Assembly (NCBI GenBank): GCA_014804645.1
Contig: JAAUZI010000063.1
Span: 1 to 56,990, forward strand
Reading direction: 5' to 3'
DNA length: 56,990 nt
DNA from: Lachnospiraceae bacterium
GTDB lineage: Bacteria; Bacillota; Clostridia; Lachnospirales; Lachnospiraceae
Shown here: positions 8,313-16,463 of the stretch, in pieces
Layout: each line of letters begins with the position of its first letter
Numbering within the stretch: the first letter of the stretch is position 1
Notes under the pieces: model-generated
What the model was told of the DNA's origin: nothing
The model's database searches: none
What the model saw: the letters and a program-made list of their open reading frames with translations, nothing else
Program-made: the position numbers and the translations under genes

Positions 8313-8443
8313 ATTGTCCGGTCTCCCCATGTTCCTGAACATTTCGCAGCCAATCACATTATACTAGGCTTTGCTCAATATATCTACATTTTTTTCAGAA
8401 AACCTCGCATAAAAGATTCTGCCGGGCGTTTTTCCGAGCCTGG

Positions 8444-8472
8444 TTGACATATATGTCACAGAACTATATAAT
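8444..8472 (+). promoter_or_regulatory. Near-consensus promoter with overlapping palindromic operator
   Basis: TTGACA (8444-8449) and TATAAT (8467-8472) are separated by 17 bp, a perfect sigma-A-type promoter. The 14-bp perfect palindrome TGACATATATGTCA (8445-8458) overlaps the -35 box and spacer. A repressor binding there would block RNA polymerase. Confidence 0.85.
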
Positions 8473-8501
8473 GGAAAAAAAATGTAAGGGAGGCTATCTC
8501 A

Positions 8502-8813
8502 ATGAATGAGGACATAGAACTGTACTACGAAAAACTCAAAAGATACTGTGATTCCGAAGACAGGCTGACACAATATCCGTCTAAGAAACCCATGAGAATT
8601 CTGGCATTGATCCGAATTGTACAGAAGTTTGACGCCACGAGGAAGTACACGGAAAAAGAGGTAAACCAGATTATAAGAGATTCCATCACATTCAGTGATA
8701 TTGAGCTGATCCGCCGGGAAATGTTTCAATATCGGTTGATTGGAAGGCTTAAGGATGGCTCCGAATACTGGGTGGAACCCAATTGGCGAACAGAATATGC
8801 GGAATACCTCTGA
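8502..8813 (+). CDS. DUF2087 domain protein
   Basis: A 103-residue cytoplasmic protein. The second half (about residues 25-95) matches the DUF2087 pattern: RILALIRIVQKFDATRKYTEKEVNQII and then IRREMFQYRLIGRLKDGSEYW. This domain is often found attached to regulators and is thought to be winged-helix-like. GGGAGG is 9 nt upstream of the ATG at 8502. It is driven by a near-consensus promoter carrying a palindromic operator, so it may well be autoregulated. It is the last host gene before the prophage attachment site. Confidence 0.82.
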   Translation: MNEDIELYYEKLKRYCDSEDRLTQYPSKKPMRILALIRIVQKFDATRKYTEKEVNQIIRDSITFSDIELIRREMFQYRLIGRLKDGSEYWVEPNWRTEYAEYL

Positions 8814-8826
8814 ATACGGAGGGCAG

Positions 8827-8870
8827 AAAAAAATCGCTGAACACCTTAAATACCGGAGTTTCAGCGATTT
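8827..8870 (-). terminator. Original terminator of the tRNA-Leu gene, now left of the prophage
   Basis: AAATCGCTGAA (8831-8841) and TTCAGCGATTT (8860-8870) form an 11-bp stem. On the minus strand it is followed by a run of seven T. Before phage insertion this stood about 10 nt beyond the tRNA 3' end; the prophage has separated it from the tRNA. It may now also stop rightward transcription of the DUF2087 gene. Confidence 0.75.
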
Positions 8871-8880
8871 CCTCATTTTC

Positions 8881-8904
8881 ATGCTGGTGGTGGGACTTGA
8901 ACCC
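8881..8904. other. attL core, 24-bp copy of the tRNA-Leu 3' end
   Basis: The 24 bases at 8881-8904 are identical to 43567-43590, which form the 3' end (T-arm and acceptor) of the intact tRNA-Leu. They start ATGCTGGTGG and end ACTTGAACCC. This is the left crossover repeat of the integrated prophage. Confidence 0.93.
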
Positions 8905-8953
8905 GTCAATATATTTGCCATAAGCATTGAAAACATGAATCTTTTTAATTTAT

Positions 8954-8974
8954 ATGACAAATTTCATGACAAAT
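8954..8974. repeat. Integrase arm-type sites, left arm
   Basis: Two direct copies of ATGACAAAT start at 8954 and 8966, a 12-bp period. A matching pair with the same orientation and the same 12-bp period lies at 43431 and 43443 beside the integrase gene. Paired short repeats on both sides of the core are what arm-binding domains of tyrosine integrases recognise. Confidence 0.7.
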
Positions 8975-8985
8975 TTTTCAGAGTA

Positions 8986-9001
8986 GTTGCACCAGTGCAA
9001 C
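8986..9001. repeat. Copy 1 of the GTTGCAC palindrome
   Basis: GTTGCACCAGTGCAAC, one base different at the centre from the other three copies. Here the symmetry extends outward to 12-bp arms (8981-9006), and the amidase stop codon TAG (9001-9003) falls inside it. It could also work as a weak hairpin at the end of the lysis operon. Confidence 0.8.
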
Positions 9002-9843
9002 TACTCCTTTTTCAGGAGACCTGCTGCCAGCAGATTATACATTTGCGTATTCTGTGCCGCGGTGCCGACGTAGGCAGAGATATTGTTGGCCTTGGCAATC
9101 AGTTTACGGTGCGCATAGCTGGCGTCCAGGCCCAGCGCTGTCATAGCGGCGGACAAGGTGGTCTTGGGGCCTGTGTAGGCCGGGTAATAGCCGGAGACGG
9201 GCTGATTGTTGCCTGCTGCGATTAACTCGCCTGTTTGGAGCTGCTGGGGGCCTTCCTGGGCAGCCTTGAGGTGCAACTCCGCCGTCAGAAAGTCCACAAT
9301 ACCCTGCGCCGTCCTCTCGGCGTGTGTCGCCGACAGGATGATTGGTGTGTCCGTTTTGGAATCCATAAATCCGTTCTCGATCAGCAGGGCGGGCATGGTG
9401 GTCTTGCGGATCACATAATACCCATGATAATTTATCTTGTTGTATCTGTTGCCAAACAGGCCCGTCCGGGCGGTGACGGCATTGTACAGTCGCTGCGCCT
9501 GCAGCGGCCTGACGGCAGCGCTGGAACAGTAATATACCACCGTCCCGCCGCCGGTACCGCCTTTAATGCCAGCATTATGATGGATTGATATGTATATGTC
9601 CGCAGCGGCGGCATTGGCCGTCTTTACACGGGATGTCAGGGAGATGTCCCTGGCGCCGGTGGTGTCGTCCACCCTGATCACGGTGCAATCAAAAGATGCC
9701 ATCAGCTCCTGCACCCGATCTGCAATCCGGTCATTTAGCCACCACTCCCGGGTCTCTGCCAGGTCTATGGCTTTCAGGCAGCGCTTTCCCAGCGTGTGCA
9801 GGCCGTGTCCTGCGTCCAGGGCAATGATAGGTCGTTTACTCAT
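9001..9843 (-). CDS. Phage endolysin, N-acetylmuramoyl-L-alanine amidase (Amidase_3)
   Basis: A 280-residue lysis enzyme that cuts the amide bond between N-acetylmuramic acid and the peptide stem. Residues 1-180 are an Amidase_3 domain: the zinc-binding His in LDAGHG (about residue 13), SIHHNAG (second His), and the late catalytic Glu in LLIENGFMD. The C-terminal 65 residues (YYPAYTGPKTTLSAAMTALG onward) form a small wall-binding module common in clostridial phage amidases. The ATG at 9843 follows GGAGGAGGATAACA and overlaps the holin stop by 8 bp, so the two are translationally coupled. No signal peptide is present, which fits export through the holin. Confidence 0.93.
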   Translation of the reverse strand: MSKRPIIALDAGHGLHTLGKRCLKAIDLAETREWWLNDRIADRVQELMASFDCTVIRVDDTTGARDISLTSRVKTANAAAADIYISIHHNAGIKGGTGGGTVVYYCSSAAVRPLQAQRLYNAVTARTGLFGNRYNKINYHGYYVIRKTTMPALLIENGFMDSKTDTPIILSATHAERTAQGIVDFLTAELHLKAAQEGPQQLQTGELIAAGNNQPVSGYYPAYTGPKTTLSAAMTALGLDASYAHRKLIAKANNISAYVGTAAQNTQMYNLLAAGLLKKE

Positions 9844-10318
9844 TGTTATCCTCCTCCGGCTCCGCTGCATCATCCTGACCTAAAATAGCCGCCTTGATTT
9901 CCGTCTGTTCCCGGATATATCGCACCAGCGGGAGCAGGAAGGGCGGCATTGTCACTCCTATGTCTATCATGTTCTCCAGGATGGATATGATCTCGTTTAC
10001 CACAAGCCAGACGGCCACCACCGTACCTACAATAAACGGGATGGTGATTTCTATGCCGGCACATTCCACAGCGTAATTGATGAGGATATCCACCCAGGCC
10101 CCCACCACGATCAGCAGCCATTGGCACACCTTTTTGGTGATACCTCTGATGCTCTTGTAGCTGCTGATTCCGTCATTGCGGTACTTGGCCGCGGCCAGTC
10201 CCGTGCCATAGTCGATCAGGTTGCACCCCAGCAGCAGAAACACCGGCACGGCCAGAATCCCCAGCCAGCCCATCAGCGCCGATACCACGGCAATTACAGT
10301 TACTTTGATTTTGTCCAT
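9836..10318 (-). CDS. Phage holin (phage_holin_4_1 / toxin-secretion type)
   Basis: A 160-residue membrane protein directly upstream of the amidase. It has hydrophobic segments at about 7-35 and 66-115, and the conserved LDYGTG-like motif (LIDYGTGLAAAKYRNDGISSYKS, here split) that marks this holin family, followed by a charged C-terminus. It makes the membrane lesion that releases the endolysin. GCGAGG precedes the ATG at 10318. A strong terminator (10348-10373) separates it from the tail genes, so lysis genes either have their own promoter or depend on read-through. Confidence 0.9.
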   Translation of the reverse strand: MDKIKVTVIAVVSALMGWLGILAVPVFLLLGCNLIDYGTGLAAAKYRNDGISSYKSIRGITKKVCQWLLIVVGAWVDILINYAVECAGIEITIPFIVGTVVAVWLVVNEIISILENMIDIGVTMPPFLLPLVRYIREQTEIKAAILGQDDAAEPEEDNNE

Positions 10319-10347
10319 TTTTTTTCCTCGCTTTCTTTTTTTATACT

Positions 10348-10373
10348 AAAAACCGCACCCTCTGAGGGTACGG
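10348..10373 (-). terminator. Intrinsic terminator between tail and lysis genes
   Basis: On the minus strand CCGTACCCTC pairs with GAGGGTGCGG (one mismatch), followed by TTTTT. It lies between the receptor-binding gene stop (10386) and the holin start (10318). Confidence 0.75.
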
Positions 10374-10385
10374 CCTTAGTTTCGA

Positions 10386-11837
10386 TTATTCTGTTTCCTG
10401 GATCGTGTAGGTGATCTTCATGGTCTGCGCCGCTGTTTTTGTTATCGGCGATGACAGGTTATTGATAGTCATGAGAGTGTTGGCCATGATATTCACGGTG
10501 GCGTAATCGTATTGGACGTTGCCTTTCTTCATCCATAAAAAAATATTGGGGGCGATTCTTTCGATGCTTTTAAATTCGATACCATATCCATTATTCCATA
10601 TGAAAATAGGATGATATTTTATCTCCAATGTTTCAGGATTAATGCAGAAAATCTTATTGTAACCATTTGAATTGCCTATATAAATATATCCGTTAATTAC
10701 TATAAACTTGAACTGCGTATAATATTCAGGTTCCGGATCTTTTACCAGCGTTATATCATTGTTGTCCAAATTTATCCTGTAAATATAGCCTTCCCCTTTG
10801 GGACCACCCCCGAACAAAAAACAATAACAGCCTGTGAAACAGATTCTTTGATTTTCGATTTTTAAATTGTATAGCGTTGTGTTAATAACGGATATGATAT
10901 CTGATGACATATCTGTTTTTTTGATCCGCCATATATCGCATGAGCCTCCAGGGGGTATAGTTACCTCTTTGTAGATATATAAATAGTTATCTGTCATTTC
11001 GTTAAAAACGCTATTAGTCCCGACATATGTGGCAAATTCGTCCGGTACTGTTAGTTCGATCTCCTCTTCTATATATTGGTTATAGTAGTCATAAAATGGG
11101 CTAATCTGGTTCAGCGGGAATTTTTTCTTTTTTAAAATTAATTTTTTATTATTGCTCAGATGTCTGTCTGTATACGATGGGTGATACTGCGTATTGTATC
11201 TGTCGGTTGAATAATAAATTACATTATGGGTAACATCAACGAATGCAGACATCGTTGATGAATCCTCGGTATTTATCGCTATTTGACCTAATTCGATAAA
11301 AGGGGACTCGGATATATTTGGTTCCGTGGTTGGATTCCAATCCTTGAATCCACAGCCGCATATCCCGCCCTTGTACGTTGTTAGCGCAAGAGCGCTTATC
11401 TGTCCATTGGCCTGATTGGTTGTAAAATCCCAGACATGTTTATAGCTCCCATCCTCCTGCAGGCCGCTTTCGCCCTCATTATATGATCCGCGGTATGAAT
11501 CCATCCCGCTGTATGTATCATAGCTGGCTTTGCCCGTTAGGGGATTGTTCAGTGGAAAGGTTACATTTTCCACATTTTCTTCTAATGTGTTCTGAAACGC
11601 GAAAATGCCGCCCAATAGATGATTCATTATGGATGCATTGTTCGTTTTCCGGCTTTCATTATTTGCGTTTACTGTAGTCTGGTACTGGGCATTTTTCGTG
11701 TTTGCAAAACTATATTTTCCAAGCCACGGCGTCAGACAGTATTTCAGGCCGTTGGTGATCATGTTGTCATGCTCCACCCTTTGTGTTTCCCCGGTCACTG
11801 TGTTTTTCAGTTCAATTATTGCATGTCCTTTGATCAT
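10386..11837 (-). CDS. Putative tail-tip / receptor-binding protein
   Basis: A 483-residue protein at the end of the tail operon, where receptor-binding proteins usually sit. The N-terminus (MIKGHAIIELKNTVTGETQ, then VEHDNMITNGLKYCL) is of a type seen in clostridial phage tail proteins and probably attaches to the baseplate. The C-terminal two thirds contain repeated short beta-type units such as GYIYRINLDNNDI and GYIYIGNSNGYNKIFCIN, which look like propeller blades. The middle of the gene (about 10560-11300) is clearly richer in A and T than its neighbours, as expected for an exchanged host-range region. Function is inferred from position and composition. Confidence 0.65.
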   Translation of the reverse strand: MIKGHAIIELKNTVTGETQRVEHDNMITNGLKYCLTPWLGKYSFANTKNAQYQTTVNANNESRKTNNASIMNHLLGGIFAFQNTLEENVENVTFPLNNPLTGKASYDTYSGMDSYRGSYNEGESGLQEDGSYKHVWDFTTNQANGQISALALTTYKGGICGCGFKDWNPTTEPNISESPFIELGQIAINTEDSSTMSAFVDVTHNVIYYSTDRYNTQYHPSYTDRHLSNNKKLILKKKKFPLNQISPFYDYYNQYIEEEIELTVPDEFATYVGTNSVFNEMTDNYLYIYKEVTIPPGGSCDIWRIKKTDMSSDIISVINTTLYNLKIENQRICFTGCYCFLFGGGPKGEGYIYRINLDNNDITLVKDPEPEYYTQFKFIVINGYIYIGNSNGYNKIFCINPETLEIKYHPIFIWNNGYGIEFKSIERIAPNIFLWMKKGNVQYDYATVNIMANTLMTINNLSSPITKTAAQTMKITYTIQETE

Positions 11838-11839
11838 TT

Positions 11840-13666
11840 TTATTCTGCCTCCTGATTAATATTGAGTTGTTCTTCTGTTATTGGTGTAGGGGTTGCCTGG
11901 AATCCTGTTATGGGCAGCATAGGCAAATTGAAAGCAGCAATACGCTCTGTGATGCCTCTGCCCGACCCGGTGGTATCCCGCAGGCTGTTGGCGGCCGTGA
12001 ATCCGGCTATCTGCAGCATGGGCAGCTCCATGGCCGTGACGTACTCCGCAATGTTGATAGTACCGTTCCACTCTTCCGTTCCAGCCAGTCCCTGGGCGTA
12101 CAAGGCGGCCCTTATGGTGTTTTTGGCAATATAGGCCACCGGCGGCGCTGTGTCAATAGGCTGCTCCGTATATTTACCTGTGGCTATGTATTGTTCAAAT
12201 GAGGCGATCTTTGCGGCCTGCTGCCGGGTGTCACTCTCAAAGAACTCGGTGCAGGCTTTCAAGGATAGGGTGTGGCGGGTGTCCTTTTCTGCGGCCAGAT
12301 TGTTACTCAGCGTCACGATGTGGTCTCCCCGGGAAACATACTGGCGCACCGTATCATCCGGCATTAGTACCTCGTCCAGGTAGTACTTGATCGTCACATA
12401 CCCGTCTTTGTCTGTGGTAAATGGTATTGTTGCGATAAAGACGGGATGCGCATTGGCTGTAGCTGCATAGTTAATGGAGATGATCTCTTTCTCCTGATCC
12501 TTGATGGTATATGCTGATATGTTCGTGTACGTGTGGACGATTACATCCTTTGCGCTGACCTTTTCTTCCAGCTCCGCCATCCGTTTGGACTGCCTATCCC
12601 CGGACGCCTTAAGCCTTGGATTGTCCCCTGCCCCTTTTATTTTTTCTGATCCGTGATACGTCCAGTCATAGCTTGTGATATATGTATCTGCATCCTCTCC
12701 AGTAATGCCTATTCTGTCTCCCAGTTCCAGGGCGGCATCGCTGGTAACTATCGTAAATTCGGCTGGAACATATCTAATCTGCTTTATTGTCTCAAACAAC
12801 GTCTGCAGCATAGCGTTTTTTGTTTCTGGCAATCCTCTCACAATGGGAATATCGCCCAGATCAAGTATAAGTCCGTCTGCAATCGTATCATCCACATATT
12901 CATATGGTGCATAATTTTCTTGGGCAATGAAACGGGCCTGAAGACCTTTGTAGTATGTCACATAGTCCGCCAGTACAGTACTGCCTTTTGCCCTTTTACT
13001 CACCGGCATTTCCATACAGTTTTTCAGGGCGTAGGCCCTTAGTTCCAATTTGTCTTCGGCATTTATTGTAGCAAAGGTCCCGGTCATCATTCCCAGGTAT
13101 GCTGCCAAATCTCTGTATGTTTCTGTAGTATCCGCGGTGACAGAATAAATCTGCTGCCCGTTGGGCAGTGCCGCTATTTCCTCTTCTGTTTGTGCCAGAT
13201 TCACGCCGCATTTTTCCGCCAGCACGGCAAGGAGTTCAAAGGGAGTGCCCACCATATCGGTTATAATATCAATGTCCAGATTTCCCATGCTGTCTACTGC
13301 CTTTATAGTAGTCAGCCTTTGGGACCTATCAGCTGATGCAATGTAAAACCTGCCTATATTCACATCCTCTATGGTATCATCCTGTAGGTGTCGGTGTTCT
13401 TGAAAAGATATATGGCCGCCCATGAGGGTGTATCTGTCAAACGGCCTTTTCAGCGTAACATTTAACTCTCCCTGGTATACTGCCCCGATTTCAAAGCTGC
13501 TGCCGTTCACACATTTATTGTTCTTTGTAAGAGAACCGGGGATGATGTCGGCATCCTCCAACTCATATATTTCTCCGGTCAAGGTTTCTATCTGCCCTGA
13601 TATACTGCTGCGCACAACGCTGGTGGTATACATTGCATTAAAATATTTTTCTGATTGTTTCAGCAT
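11840..13666 (-). CDS. Phage tail/baseplate hub (tail-associated) protein
   Basis: A 608-residue structural protein following the tape measure and a small distal tail protein, the usual position of a Tal/endopeptidase-tail-type hub. The first 370 residues resemble phage baseplate hub domains (GSSFEIGAVYQGELNVTLKR; TIKAVDSMGNLDIDI; then YRDLAAYLGMMTGTFATIN). The C-terminal part is a set of short repeats containing LPMLQIAGF and LPMLPITGF, joined by Ala/Thr-rich linkers. TAGGAGGGCCGGA precedes the ATG at 13666. It lies two nucleotides upstream of the receptor-binding gene. Confidence 0.75.
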   Translation of the reverse strand: MLKQSEKYFNAMYTTSVVRSSISGQIETLTGEIYELEDADIIPGSLTKNNKCVNGSSFEIGAVYQGELNVTLKRPFDRYTLMGGHISFQEHRHLQDDTIEDVNIGRFYIASADRSQRLTTIKAVDSMGNLDIDIITDMVGTPFELLAVLAEKCGVNLAQTEEEIAALPNGQQIYSVTADTTETYRDLAAYLGMMTGTFATINAEDKLELRAYALKNCMEMPVSKRAKGSTVLADYVTYYKGLQARFIAQENYAPYEYVDDTIADGLILDLGDIPIVRGLPETKNAMLQTLFETIKQIRYVPAEFTIVTSDAALELGDRIGITGEDADTYITSYDWTYHGSEKIKGAGDNPRLKASGDRQSKRMAELEEKVSAKDVIVHTYTNISAYTIKDQEKEIISINYAATANAHPVFIATIPFTTDKDGYVTIKYYLDEVLMPDDTVRQYVSRGDHIVTLSNNLAAEKDTRHTLSLKACTEFFESDTRQQAAKIASFEQYIATGKYTEQPIDTAPPVAYIAKNTIRAALYAQGLAGTEEWNGTINIAEYVTAMELPMLQIAGFTAANSLRDTTGSGRGITERIAAFNLPMLPITGFQATPTPITEEQLNINQEAE

Positions 13667-13676
13667 TCCGGCCCTC

Positions 13677-14024
13677 CTACAGCTCCTCCAGGTTAAAAGA
13701 CATGCCCCAGACGGACAGCCCGTGCTTATAATATTTTTTAGGCGTACTCACGTCTGACAGTTTCATTTTCGCGGTTGTTTTGACACCCTTTTTATAAAAT
13801 ACAACCGTGCATACGGTGGTAAGAACGGCGTGCAGATCATTCAGCTGCTCCTCAGTCATGCCGTTATAGCTAACGGATATGGCGGCAACATTCTCCCTGA
13901 TAATCTCCACTGTTTTTTCTCCGTTTTCCCCTTCGTATTCGTTTGTCACGGCGCTGTACTTGACGTCATAACTTCCTTCCGGCGTGGGGAAATCCACACC
14001 GTTGATTACGAGCAGACTATGCAT
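13677..14024 (-). CDS. Small distal tail protein (DUF6711-like)
   Basis: A 115-residue protein between the tape measure and the hub. Its opening MHSLLVINGVDFPTPEGSYD and the later YNGMTEEQLNDLHAVL fit the small tail proteins of the DUF6711 kind seen in Firmicutes siphophages; this family match is from memory and not certain. The open frame continues upstream to 14066, but AGGAGG lies 8 nt before the ATG at 14024, which overlaps the tape measure stop by 8 bp. It probably joins tail tube and baseplate. Confidence 0.68.
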   Translation of the reverse strand: MHSLLVINGVDFPTPEGSYDVKYSAVTNEYEGENGEKTVEIIRENVAAISVSYNGMTEEQLNDLHAVLTTVCTVVFYKKGVKTTAKMKLSDVSTPKKYYKHGLSVWGMSFNLEEL

Positions 14025-15843
14025 ACGCACGCCCTCCTGATCTCCTGACTGTCCTTTCCTTGGCATTTACAATGATTTCATCTATATTTTCATTGCCTAT
14101 ATATACGGGGATGATAATGTCTCCCACGGCGGATGCATCTTTGCCGATAATAGACGTTATTCTCTCAATGAAGGACTCCATTGTTGCCGATATTGCCCCA
14201 ATCATAGTTTCGATGATCTGTGCATTGTTCATAACCAGCGTTTTATTCCCATAGTTGCCGATAATCTCCGGCTCATGCTCATTGGTTGAGATCAGCGTTC
14301 CGGCTCCCACCAGGCCGCCTGTATACAGCTTGGGAATTGGATTAATATTTATGCCCTTCCCACCTAATCCCGGTACCCAATCGGGAATTTTGATCTTATT
14401 CAGTCCACCGATAAAGCCGTTGATCAGGTCGATAATTGCGTTAATCGGGATTTTTACAATATTTATGATTCCGCCAAATATGTTGGAAACAATATCCACA
14501 ATGCCTTGAAATGCCATCTTGAAATCGCCGGTGAATATGCCTTTAAGGAAAGTTGTAATGCCCTTGAATATGCCGATGATATTGTCTATGACGGGTTTTG
14601 CTCCCTCCAACATTCCTTTCAGTGTCACACTAAAAATGGTTCCTACTGCTTTTACCACTTCAATTAATGGTTTCAGCGCGGTTGTGAGTAATACTGAAAC
14701 CACCTCAATCAGAGGTTGTATTGCTTCGGACACGATTTCTAGAATCGGATCAACTAGGTCTACAAACAACTGAATAATTGGCTGCAGCAACTCAATGAGC
14801 AGACTGAGTAATGGTGTTATTGCATTTAAAACTGTCACTATCAAAGGCGCCAGAGATTGTACAATCTGTATCAATGGCGGAAGTAGAGTTGACAGCAAAG
14901 AGGTAAATACGGGCAAGATAGCCTCCGCAATCTGGGATAGCACTGGAAGTAACTGATTTATCAAATCCAATATTATTGGTAACAGCGTTTGTGCCAAATC
15001 CATTATAACCGGCAAAATCATGCCTGCCATATCTGCCAATATCGGAGCCAAGGCCCCTATTGATTCTTGTATCAATGGCATATTTTCCACTATAAGGTCT
15101 GCGAATTGCTGTATAATTGGTATTACTGCCGTTCCCAGATTGGTCCCGATCATAGCAAACGACTGCTTAATATCATCTATGGTATCTCCAAGGGTTACGC
15201 CTGCCTTTACTGCATCATCTGACATCACAAGGCCCAAGTCATGCGCTCTTTGTGTCAGATCGTCCATTGCCTCCGACCCTTGGTTTAGCATTGGCATCAT
15301 TTCTATTCCGGCTTTACCGAAGAGTTCCGTTGCCAGTCTGGCTTTTTCGGTACCGTTTTCCATGTCTGCCAATGCATGCATGGTCTCATTCAATATGGTT
15401 TCCTGATCTTTCAGGCTCCCATCCGCATTGTAAATGGATATTCCTAATTTGTCAAAATTCTCTTGGGCCGATTTTGTTCCACTAGCAGCGGCATCCATCT
15501 GTGCAACCAGCGTTTTCATTCCGGTTGATAATTTATCAACATCCATACCATTCTGGCCCATCACATAAGCCCACTCCTGATATGCCTCCGCTGATATGCC
15601 TATTTTTTGTGACATCTTATCTATTTCGTCTGCTGTGCTTGCTGCATCTGTTGCCAACCCAAATATAGCTGTCCCTGCGGTGGCTGTCGCAGTAACTATA
15701 GCAGTTCCCCATTTTGCAACGGTTTTAACGCCATTTCCGAACTTTGTAGCAATGCTCTCCGCGTTTTTTTCAGTTTTTTGCATGCTTTTATCGGCATCAT
15801 CTGTATTTACAAAAATGGAACCAACTAGTTTGAAAATTTCCAT
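14017..15843 (-). CDS. Phage tail tape measure protein
   Basis: A 608-residue protein that sets tail length and is ejected with the DNA. The N-terminal 240 residues hold helical and Gly/Ala-rich segments. Residues 265-385 are eleven consecutive 11-residue hydrophobic repeats, each with Pro at position 3 (LLPIILDLINQ, LLPVLSQIAEA, ILPVFTSLLST and so on). A second hydrophobic stretch (about 400-480) and a C-terminal structured domain follow. The ATG at 15843 is used, since the frame opens one codon earlier only with TTG. If about 1.5 angstrom of tail per residue holds, the tail would be near 90 nm. Confidence 0.92.
   Translation of the reverse strand: MEIFKLVGSIFVNTDDADKSMQKTEKNAESIATKFGNGVKTVAKWGTAIVTATATAGTAIFGLATDAASTADEIDKMSQKIGISAEAYQEWAYVMGQNGMDVDKLSTGMKTLVAQMDAAASGTKSAQENFDKLGISIYNADGSLKDQETILNETMHALADMENGTEKARLATELFGKAGIEMMPMLNQGSEAMDDLTQRAHDLGLVMSDDAVKAGVTLGDTIDDIKQSFAMIGTNLGTAVIPIIQQFADLIVENMPLIQESIGALAPILADMAGMILPVIMDLAQTLLPIILDLINQLLPVLSQIAEAILPVFTSLLSTLLPPLIQIVQSLAPLIVTVLNAITPLLSLLIELLQPIIQLFVDLVDPILEIVSEAIQPLIEVVSVLLTTALKPLIEVVKAVGTIFSVTLKGMLEGAKPVIDNIIGIFKGITTFLKGIFTGDFKMAFQGIVDIVSNIFGGIINIVKIPINAIIDLINGFIGGLNKIKIPDWVPGLGGKGININPIPKLYTGGLVGAGTLISTNEHEPEIIGNYGNKTLVMNNAQIIETMIGAISATMESFIERITSIIGKDASAVGDIIIPVYIGNENIDEIIVNAKERTVRRSGGRAYA
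14692..15051 (-). repeat. Eleven 11-residue repeats inside the tape measure gene
   Basis: Proline recurs exactly every 11 residues at positions 267, 278, 289 and on to 377 of the protein, in a frame of Leu/Ile/Val. The DNA repeats are diverged, so this is an old periodicity and not a recent tandem duplication. Confidence 0.85.
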
Positions 15844-15847
15844 CAAA

Positions 15848-16105
15848 TCACCCTATTATATCCTTTACTCCAACTAAAATTTCCGCCGCCGTTCTGTTAT
15901 CTGTTACGGGCCTGTTCTCGTCCAGATTTCTTTTAAATTCTTCAAATTCCATAACAAATTGATAGCCTATTGCCCATCTCAAAAAAATTCTTTCTTCATA
16001 TTCAGCATTCAGTGCATAGTTGATAATCTCATAACCATCTAAAAACGGCATGAGGAAAATGTCTCTCGCATTTCCCCCATACCGTTTATAAATCAAATCT
16101 GTCAT
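15848..16105 (-). CDS. Putative second tail assembly chaperone
   Basis: An 85-residue protein in the slot just before the tape measure gene, where siphophages encode the distal part of the tail chaperone pair. It reads GGNARDIFLMPFLDGYEIIN and FLRWAIGYQFVMEFEEFKRN, with no known motif. Its ATG overlaps the stop of the upstream chaperone gene as ATGA, so translation is coupled. A run AAAATGA at the junction would also allow a -1 slip, but coupling explains the arrangement without it. Confidence 0.65.
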   Translation of the reverse strand: MTDLIYKRYGGNARDIFLMPFLDGYEIINYALNAEYEERIFLRWAIGYQFVMEFEEFKRNLDENRPVTDNRTAAEILVGVKDIIG

Positions 16106-16449
16106 TTTATATAACTCTGGCTCAATCTGAATGCTGATCCTAAAAAATTTACAATATCATTTTCCTCGCATATCTTTTTGATATCAGCTATAGTTGTTTC
16201 CAGAGACTGATTCGCGATCTCTTCCGCCTTTTTTTCACTGATTCCCGCCAACAATTCATAAAAATCTTTTTCAATTCCTGCATCGCAACATGTATATAAG
16301 ATATCCATGATTACGTCTATTCCCACCTTTTCGGTGTCAGCGCCTTTCTTTTTCCCTTCCATATAAGCTTTTTTTATGCTCTCTACCAAATTTGCATTTT
16401 TCACGAGCCTTGCCGTCTTAAATACATCTGCTGTATTGATTTTCCGCAT
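16102..16449 (-). CDS. Putative tail assembly chaperone (gpG-like)
   Basis: A 115-residue, mainly helical protein directly downstream of the major tail gene. Segments such as ADVFKTARLVKNANLVESIK and VIMDILYTCCDAGIEKDFYE are typical of tail assembly chaperones that bind the tape measure protein. No catalytic motif is present. Assignment rests mostly on gene order (tail tube, chaperone pair, tape measure). Confidence 0.7.
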   Translation of the reverse strand: MRKINTADVFKTARLVKNANLVESIKKAYMEGKKKGADTEKVGIDVIMDILYTCCDAGIEKDFYELLAGISEKKAEEIANQSLETTIADIKKICEENDIVNFLGSAFRLSQSYIK

Positions 16450-16463
16450 ATTTTTTCCCTCCG

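Noticed and set aside
10386..11837. Diversity-generating retroelement acting on the receptor-binding gene
   Set aside because: No reverse transcriptase gene and no template/variable repeat pair was seen in the prophage.
15252..15485. Rightward frames in the tape measure gene
   Set aside because: They are complementary-strand shadows of the repeated hydrophobic codons and have no start signals.
16095..16112. Programmed -1 frameshift between the two tail chaperone genes
   Set aside because: The junction has AAAATGA, but the canonical XXXYYYZ heptamer is missing and the ATGA overlap already explains expression of the second gene.
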